Shown here: piece by piece, positions 57,964 through 64,000 of the stretch
Numbering within the stretch: the stretch's first letter is position 1
How the letters are laid out: each line of letters begins with the position of its first letter
DNA from: Rheum nobile
Lineage: Eukaryota > Streptophyta > Magnoliopsida > Caryophyllales > Polygonaceae
Length of the DNA stretch: 64,000 nucleotides
NCBI GenBank assembly: GCA_027886185.1
Contig: WOAB01000146.1
Location: forward strand, 496,001 to 560,000
Direction: 5' to 3'
Made by a program: the position numbers and the translations under genes
The notes under the pieces: model-generated
What the model saw: the letters and a program-made list of their open reading frames with translations, nothing else
Databases searched by the model: none
Told to the model about the DNA's origin: nothing

Positions 57964-60504
57964 TGTAATATCCCTTAATTTAGAAAGGGTATTTGAGTAA
58001 TTTTCACAACCTTCGTTAATTAATTATTTCGCTTTCAGTGGAGTTCGGATTTTCCGTAACATCCATGATGTCCGAAATAATTCCTTGAGTGGTATAAAAT
58101 ACATTCAATGTATTTTCGGGATTTAGAATATTTGTTTGGATACAAACATATAATTTCCGGGGTTTAAAAACCTATAAAAAGCCAATTCCCTTAACTTTGC
58201 CATGAATTCCCCCGCCTGTGCTTGTCTTGCCACGATACTCCCCCTGTGTACAATTTGTCGGGACACCCGTCAATATGGTGGTCGAGGCATGCTTACTCAT
58301 TGGACAAGCGGAGGCCTGGAGAGTGATCTCATTGGGCTATTTAAGAAGCTCGCTGGAGAAGCTGAAAATACACATCTCTCCCGTCTCCTCTCGCCATCTC
58401 CTTCCCCGGCGTCGTTCCCTCCGGCCTTCTCCCGGCGAGTCGCGCGCCCCTGCTGTGCTGCCGCGTCGCTGCCCAGAACCACCGTGAGCCGAACCGCTGG
58501 TGGCCGCCACGACCCCGGCATCGACGAGAAGCTCCCGGCGAAGGCAAACCACCGACGAGACGCCGCGAAGCCCGCGCCGAGCTATTGTGCCGCCGTTCTG
58601 CTGTGCGTGCTGTTGCTGCACTTCCGACGACGGAGACGCCACCGACGAGGCCGCTGCTGGCTACTGCGTGGCGTTGCTGGTGTGGCGAGCTGTGCGTGGA
58701 GCGTCGCTGCTTTGTTGCTCCGTTGAGTTTGTTGTTGATGTTGTTACAAGGTTGAAGATGATAGGAGTAGGGCCCCCCTGTTGTTTAACTCTCTGTTGGG
58801 CCGTAAGGCCCAATAGCCTTCCTGTCCAGATTTAACCCGAGATCGATCGAGCGGTATAATTTCTATCCCCTTTTACCCGTGTTTTCTTTAGGAAAATTCA
58901 ATCAATATTCTTATGATTTAAGATCATAAGAATTTATTGAATTTAATTCCTTGAGTTCGTCCAGACAAATTAATTGAGATTAATTAATATGTCATATGTT
59001 GAATCGCGTGTGGACTCGTAATCCGTTGGAGCTATCTGAAGCTTAGGCCATATCCTCGGAAATGATATAATCAGTAGTCGTCTCGTCTAGATTCATCGCC
59101 GAAACTACTCCAGGCAAGTGGCGGTTCGCTCTTGCTCATCATTCCATATTTCCATTAATTATCAATTGTTTAATTGTTAATTAATTTGGGATGATTATTA
59201 TTCTTGTCTGGGAACGGTTTTGTGAAACTATTTCGGAAATTAAAATGGATATTATAATAGGTTGTATATCTGCTAGAACAACGCTATTATATATATATAT
59301 ATATATATATATATCTAGATTGAAATATATCTATGATGCTGACCTTGATGGCTTTGATATAATTTTGGACAGTTCTGAACTGTTTAGTTAGAACGCGTAT
59401 TCGCAGGAACGCTACTTGGTATCTCCTTGTGAGTACTAGTCGTTTCTTTATAACCAAGTGGATGGGATGTCCAGGCCCCAACACTTCTCTTTGGTCATGA
59501 CCATTCCCTGTCCGTGTACGGGGAAGGTGCACAACAGCTGGTGCCACTCTCTGGGATTTAATCCCAACTCTCTATATCTCAATATCCGCCGAGGATGAGA
59601 TTTTAAAAGCTTGAAACGTGAATGAGCGTTTTGGAATTAAATAAGATAAGTGCCCGAGTGCACATAATTAATTTACCTCCGGCGAGTAGTGCAGCTAGGT
59701 GATAGTGCAGCTAGGAAACTCGCCCTGACTTGAATGTAGTACGTTCTCTTTCCGATCTGGATTCGTATCATGCGGTGATTCGCATTATACGGTGAGGTTG
59801 GTCGTGGACCGAAGCATCTCAGTCAGTATTTAAATATATATGTATATATATGAACTTATAATGTTCCAGACATTTATCATGCTTCCGATAAGACTCACTC
59901 TTTTGGAGTCTTCTCTTGGATTAATTCCTATAAGACTCATTTCCGTTGGAGTCTTCTCTTGATCATGTCTTTTGATATATTCCAGTAGAAGTATGGTGGT
60001 TGGCTATTGTTATCGGTTATTATCCGAGAAACGATGAGTCTAACCTAATACGACTACTTAGAATCACTCTGCTTTGTACCCTTGCGTAGTCTTTCATTAG
60101 ACTAACCAACCGTAATTGTTCTCTGCATGGTTGGCTGGTGTCATCCGTTCGAATCGGCACATCAGATAAGTTGGCACTCCACGAAGGCTAAGAACGACTA
60201 TGACGGGAAGTGTTTTTGACAAGTTTATCCAGGTTAAGGTCCTTGGCGTTGATCGCTGTGATCAAGACTTGTTTTATCTTTAAAAGACTTCCGCTATGCT
60301 TTAATTACTTTGATGACAATGTTTTATCCTACGGGTATTGGGTTGTAATCCCCCGACATATGTTTTAAAGATGGTTGTTGATTATATAAAAGTTGTTTAT
60401 GATTTGTATAATCCGGTTTAGCCTTGGGTGGTTTCGGAGGTGAAATCCGAGATCACTAGCGGTAATACCCTTTTCCAAATGAGTTAAAATTTGGGGGTGT
60501 TACA
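57964..60504 (+). repeat. 5' LTR of element D
   Basis: 2541 bp from TGTAATATCCC to GGGGGTGTTACA. TATA region at 58333-58345 (TGGGCTATTTAAG), 23-nt core at 59113-59135 and a (TA)n run at 59288-59314. The Arg/Pro-rich open frame 58202-58726 is broken by a stop in the second LTR and is not taken as a gene. Confidence 0.92.
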
Positions 60505-60508
60505 GATT

Positions 60509-60520
60509 TGGTATCAGAGC
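60509..60520 (+). promoter_or_regulatory. Primer binding site, initiator-Met tRNA (element D)
   Basis: TGGTATCAGAGC, four bases after the end of the 5' LTR, the same tRNA and spacing as in element A. Confidence 0.92.
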
Positions 60521-61214
60521 TAAAGTTTGTTTTTAAAACAGGTTGGGTGTTTTGAAAGGTTTTATCCTTCTAAAACTATTTCCCGTTTTGAACTGGAAAA
60601 TGTCTTTCAAACGAATTTGAAATAAATACCGTTCATAGTCGTGCCTTCTTTAGTCTGATATGAGAGGCATGAGAGTTACCTCTATATCTAGAAAGACTGA
60701 CCTATTCTTATTGTTGTAAGACATAGGTGTTTGCCTATTCTTTTGAAAGGACTCGGAAGGTGCCGAGATGATTCTATCCTCTTTAGTAAGGTTAGATTTC
60801 CCTGTTTCAAGGTTGGAGGACCTAGTAGTTCCCTCGAAGGTATCAAGTATGTGCTTCACGAGTTGGTAGTACTTAATATCATAGTACTGTAATCTCCGAG
60901 TAATTTGGTGTGAACGCTCGGGAGATTAGTGTAGATGAATCTTGTGCTCTATATTCATAATTCATCTATAGAATTACCAAGTTGATCTATTCTAAGTAAT
61001 TGTATGGGATAATTAAGGAATCACTCTTAGGAGTTTTGATGTCATAGTCGTTGGCATTCATTGTTGAGAAAACGAATACGGAGGATGAATGCTCGATGCA
61101 GTGGGGATTTGCATCCGTATGAGAATTCGTGGGTTGAACCTAAGGTAGAGTTCGTTGAGCCGTTAAGGTAGGCCAACGAAATATTGTAATAACGACGTTT
61201 AAATGGAAGCGATT

Positions 61215-61475
61215 TCCAAGGAAACTCTAAGGAAAATCCCGAGGAAGATCCTAAGGAAGATCCTCAAGGAAAGGAAAATCCTAGGGGAGATCCCGAGGAA
61301 GATCCTCAGAAGAAGGAAGATCCAGAGGAAGATCCTCTAGAGGAGGAAGATCCTGCGGAAGATCCTTAGAAGGAGGAAGATCCAGAGGAAAACCCTGAGG
61401 AAGATCCTCGAGAGGGGGAAGATCCGAGGGAAGATCCATAGGGAACTTCCGATGAGAACCCGGAGGAAGACCGCA
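61215..61475 (+). repeat. Acidic EDP/PEEDP coding-type repeats
   Basis: About 250 bp of imperfect GAGGAAGATCC(T/C) units. In one plus-strand frame they read ENPEEDPKEDPQ, GDPEEDPQKKEDPEEDP and similar, with stops after two stretches. Base pattern and frame suggest a former repeat-rich protein segment. No other gag or pol homology is seen near it. Confidence 0.7.
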
Positions 61476-61479
61476 TAAG

Positions 61480-62425
61480 GCAAGGCTAGAAGAGTCTGAT
61501 GCCTAAAGTGTTCATTTATGAGTATCTTTTAAGAAATAAGGATATTGGGAGAAGTTATGGAAATATTTGTTTCTTCTTGAGACATCATATTCCTAGTATT
61601 TGGAGGTATAGGTTATGTGGAGTTAATGAGATTAAGAGTTATATCTCACTTGTGTACTTGAGGTTTTTGTTCCATTAGAAATATATAGAGGTGGACTAGT
61701 GCAAAGTCTGGAATGCCTAGTAGTGGAATCATGCTGTAGGCATTAATGTGGATAAAGTGTTGTGAAAGAATAAGTTGATTAAGGGAATAGTTCAATAAGA
61801 ACTCGTTTTCCCTATTTTGCGATCTTGAGTAAGACTGTGAAATCTGGAGTTATGATGGTCATGATCATAAGTAAGTATGACCCATGTAGGACCAATGGTT
61901 AAAGCTTTTGGAAAAGCAAAGTGTATGAAATCATAGGTATTCTTTGGGGAGATCTATTTGAGATTCGTTTGAGGTAATATAAGGAAATGATGCGAGTAAG
62001 TCCTGGATGGATAGTAGATTACGTGATGAATATAAGGATTTTAAATTAGAAATAAGTCATTTAAGACAGTACGAGTCGTTGGACTCGATAAGTGGAATTT
62101 CCAGAGGATGAAGAGTTATGACTCTTGGGAATTGTCAAGGATTGACATCTTGTGAGTATGTCATCTATAAGACTTATGGTATCATTCTCTTTGAGGAAAT
62201 AGGAGTAATATCTTATGTGATACGTTTCGAGGAACGTAGGAATAAGATATTGTGATTATTCTTGAATCTTAAAGGAGTTAAGTTAGAAATTGTTTAAAGA
62301 GATGTGTTAAATTATTCTTATAAGGATTTTAAGTTAGAGATGGCGTAAGGCCAGTCTTACTTTAAAATAAATGATGGAATTGTGGGAGATATCTTTAAGG
62401 AATTAAGGAAGTTATGATTCGAGGT
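61480..62425 (+). other. Unassigned interior of element D
   Basis: No open frame of note and no recognisable retrotransposon domain. Purine-rich, with many GGAATT/AGGATT words. Confidence 0.5.
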
Positions 62426-62429
62426 TACT

Positions 62430-62524
62430 AAGATTTAATATCTGAGTTGTAAGAAGTTAAGTGTGCCAGGGCAGGAGTAGTACTGGGATGGGTGACCTCC
62501 CAGGAAGTTCCCGGTTGGCATGGG
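62430..62524 (+). pseudogene. 5S rRNA-derived segment in element D
   Basis: 62453-62524 aligns with the 3' part of plant 5S rRNA from GAAGTTAAGCGTGC to GTTGCA; the best-kept block is GGATGGGTGACCTCC (62487-62501), preceded by GAGTAGTACT. About four fifths of the bases agree by eye. The internal control region used by RNA polymerase III in 5S genes (box A region, intermediate element and box C) lies within this part. The 5' half of 5S is missing or unrecognisable and no T-run follows. It is not a working rRNA gene; whether it still drives Pol III transcription is unknown. Confidence 0.85.
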
Positions 62525-62565
62525 GATAGCGTCTCTAAGGCTGTGGGCCTTACAAATGGCAACAG

Positions 62566-62865
62566 CGGACACTGGAAATGGTTGAGCTTAGACTCAGAGC
62601 CACTAGTGGGTCGTATGGTTTCAACGTCGGACACTGGAAATGGCTGAGCTTAGACTCAAAGCCACTAGTAGGCCGTATGGTTTCAATGTCGGACATTGGA
62701 AATGGCTGAGCTTAGACTCGGAGCCACTAGTGGGCCGTATGGTTTCAATGTCGGACACTGGAAATGGCTGAGCTTAGACTCGGAGCCACTAGTGGGCCGT
62801 ATGGTTACAACAACGGACGCTGGAAATGGCTGGGCCTGGGCTCAGAGCCACTAGTGGGCCGTCTG
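62566..62865 (+). repeat. Five-copy 62-bp tandem repeat
   Basis: Units start at 62566, 62628, 62690, 62752 and 62814 with an exact 62-bp period. Each has CGGACACTGGAAATGGCTGA and GAGCCACTAGTGGGCCGT. The last unit differs most (GGGCCTGGGCTC) and is nearest to the single unit in element A at 3417-3467. The array follows the 5S-derived segment directly. Confidence 0.92.
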
Positions 62866-63001
62866 TAAATGATAATAATACACTTTTAAGATAAGATTGT
62901 GAGATGATGTCATGATTAAGGATATTAAGTTCAGGTAGTAAAGTTGATGTTGAGGCAGGTTCCTCATTAGTTTAATGCAAGTTTCGGGGTCGAAACTTTT
63001 C

Positions 63002-63016
63002 TTAAGGGGGTAGTAA
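63002..63016 (+). promoter_or_regulatory. Polypurine tract of element D
   Basis: AAGGGGGTAGTAA before the 3' LTR; the preceding GTTTCGGGGTCGAAAC is also shared with element A. Confidence 0.85.
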
Positions 63017-64000
63017 TGTAATATCCCTTAATTTAGAAAGGGTATTTGAGTAATTTTCACAACCTTCGTTAATTAATTATTTCGCTTTCAGTGGAGTTCG
63101 GATTTTCCGTAACATCCATGATGTCCGAAATAATTCCTTGAGTGGTATAAAATACATTCAATGTATTTTCGGGATTTATAATATTTGTTTGGATAAAAAC
63201 ATATAATTTCCGGGGTTTAAAAACCTATAAAAAGCCAATTCCCTTAACTTTGCCATGAATTCCCCCGCCTGTGCTTGTCTTGCCACGATACTCCCCCTGT
63301 GTACAATTTGTCGGGACACCCGTCAATATGGTGGTTGAGGCATGCTTACTCATTGGACAAGCGGAGGCCTGGAGAGTGATCTCATTGGGCTATTTAAGAA
63401 GCTCGCTGGAGAAGCTGAAAATACACATATCTCCCGTCTCCTCTCGCCATCTCCTTCCCCGGCGTCGTTCCCTCCGGCCTTCTCCCGGCGAGTCGCACGC
63501 CCCTGCTGTGCTGACGCGTCGCTGCCCAGAACCGCCGTGAGCCGAACCGCTCGTGGCCGCCACGACCCCGGCATCGACGAGAAGCTCCCGGCGAAGGCAA
63601 ACCACCGACGAGACACCGTGAAGCCCGCGCCGAGCTGTTGTGCCGCCGTTCTGCTGTGCGTGTTGTTGATGCACTTCCGACGACGGAGACGCCACCGACG
63701 AGGCCGCTGCTGGCTACTGCGTGGCGTTGCTGGTGTGGCGAGCTGTGCGTGGAGTGTTGCTGCTTTGTTGCTTCGTTGAGTTTGTTGTTGATGTTGTTAC
63801 AAGGTTGAAGATGATAGGAGTAGGGCCCCCCTGTTGTTTAACTCTCTGTTGGGCCGTAAGGCCCAATAGCCTTCCTGTCCAGATTTAACCCGAGATCGAT
63901 CGAGCGGTATAATTTCTATCCCCTTTTACCCGTGTTTTCTTTAGGAAAATTCAATCAATATTCTTATGATTTAAGATCATAAGAATTTATTGAATTTAAT
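63017..64000 (+). repeat. 3' LTR of element D (cut by window edge)
   Basis: First 984 bp of the second LTR, very similar to 57964-58947, TATA region at 63386-63398. Confidence 0.92.

Larger units (their letters stand above)
57964..64000 (+). mobile_element. Non-autonomous Tekay-family element D (runs off the window)
   Basis: Plus-strand element: 5' LTR 57964-60504 (2541 bp), primer site 60509-60520, interior 60505-63016, polypurine tract, 3' LTR from 63017 to the window end. LTR ends, primer site and polypurine tract match element A, and the leader after the primer site is also similar, but the 2.5-kb interior lacks gag, protease, RT and integrase. It would need proteins from an autonomous relative. 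The two LTRs are very similar over the shared 984 bp. The target duplication cannot be checked. Confidence 0.9.

Noticed and set aside
58202..58726. 174-aa Arg/Pro-rich open frame in the LTR of D
   Set aside because: The same frame in the second LTR (63255 onward) has a stop from one base change, and GC-rich LTR parts give long frames on both strands.
59288..59314. (TA)n run in the LTR of D
   Set aside because: Plain microsatellite, no further meaning seen.
62428..62634. 68-aa minus-strand open frame over the 5S segment and repeat
   Set aside because: It is a shadow of the 5S-derived segment and 62-bp repeat on the other strand.
62566..62865. CRISPR-like spaced repeats
   Set aside because: The 62-bp units abut with no spacers, and the genome is a plant.

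Overview
The window is a stretch of nuclear DNA from a flowering plant, most likely a eudicot. It has one intact host gene, a 7-exon NCL-type sodium/calcium exchanger with two EF hands (20583-23074, minus). Almost everything else is mobile DNA, often nested. The spliced GT-AG gene, plant Ty3/gypsy and Ty1/copia lineages, a Helitron helicase and a PIF/Harbinger transposon all fit this. I cannot name the species. I saw no tRNA gene, CRISPR array or organellar or bacterial segment.

Layout. (1) 1-15424: a minus-strand chromovirus of Tekay/Del type (element A). It has an open gag, a decayed pol with a chromodomain, an initiator-Met tRNA primer site and a 5' LTR of about 2.8 kb. That LTR is split by an Athila-like element (6082-13092) with near-identical 1364-bp LTRs, a GTTAG target duplication and only gag-protease coding. 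(2) 15425-19015: AT-rich DNA and a broken Helitron helicase ending at a possible CTAG terminus. (3) 20583-23074: NCL. (4) 23075-34562: AT-rich DNA with an exon-like island, a tandem array of about 110-bp units and two Helitron-type 3' hairpins. (5) 34568-44836: a complete but defective minus-strand copia element with AGTAC duplications, carrying a solo Tekay-type LTR (35842-38237, TTTGT duplication). (6) 45086-55811: a 10.7-kb PIF/Harbinger transposon with broken Myb-like ORF1 and HARBI1-like transposase genes, an intact small two-exon third gene, long modular inverted ends, and a second solo Tekay LTR (48084-50363, GTATT duplication). (7) 55990-57963: the 3' part of a second copia element, cut by (8) 57964-64000: a plus-strand Tekay-family element (D) with no gag-pol. 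Its 2.5-kb interior holds acidic EDP-type repeats, a 5S-rRNA-derived segment and a five-copy 62-bp array.

How the parts relate. Elements A and D and the two solo LTRs are one family. They share LTR ends, a GGGCTAT-type TATA region and a conserved 23-nt core; A and D also share primer site and polypurine tract, so D could be moved by A-type proteins supplied in trans. The Athila-like element likewise lacks reverse transcriptase and integrase and must depend on a partner. The items most worth following up are the 5S-derived module in D with its link to a tRNA-like module in A, the small coiled-coil/transmembrane gene in the Harbinger element, and a GC-rich GGCGGTCGCCG motif amplified both inside an Athila gag reading frame and in an unrelated Tekay LTR.
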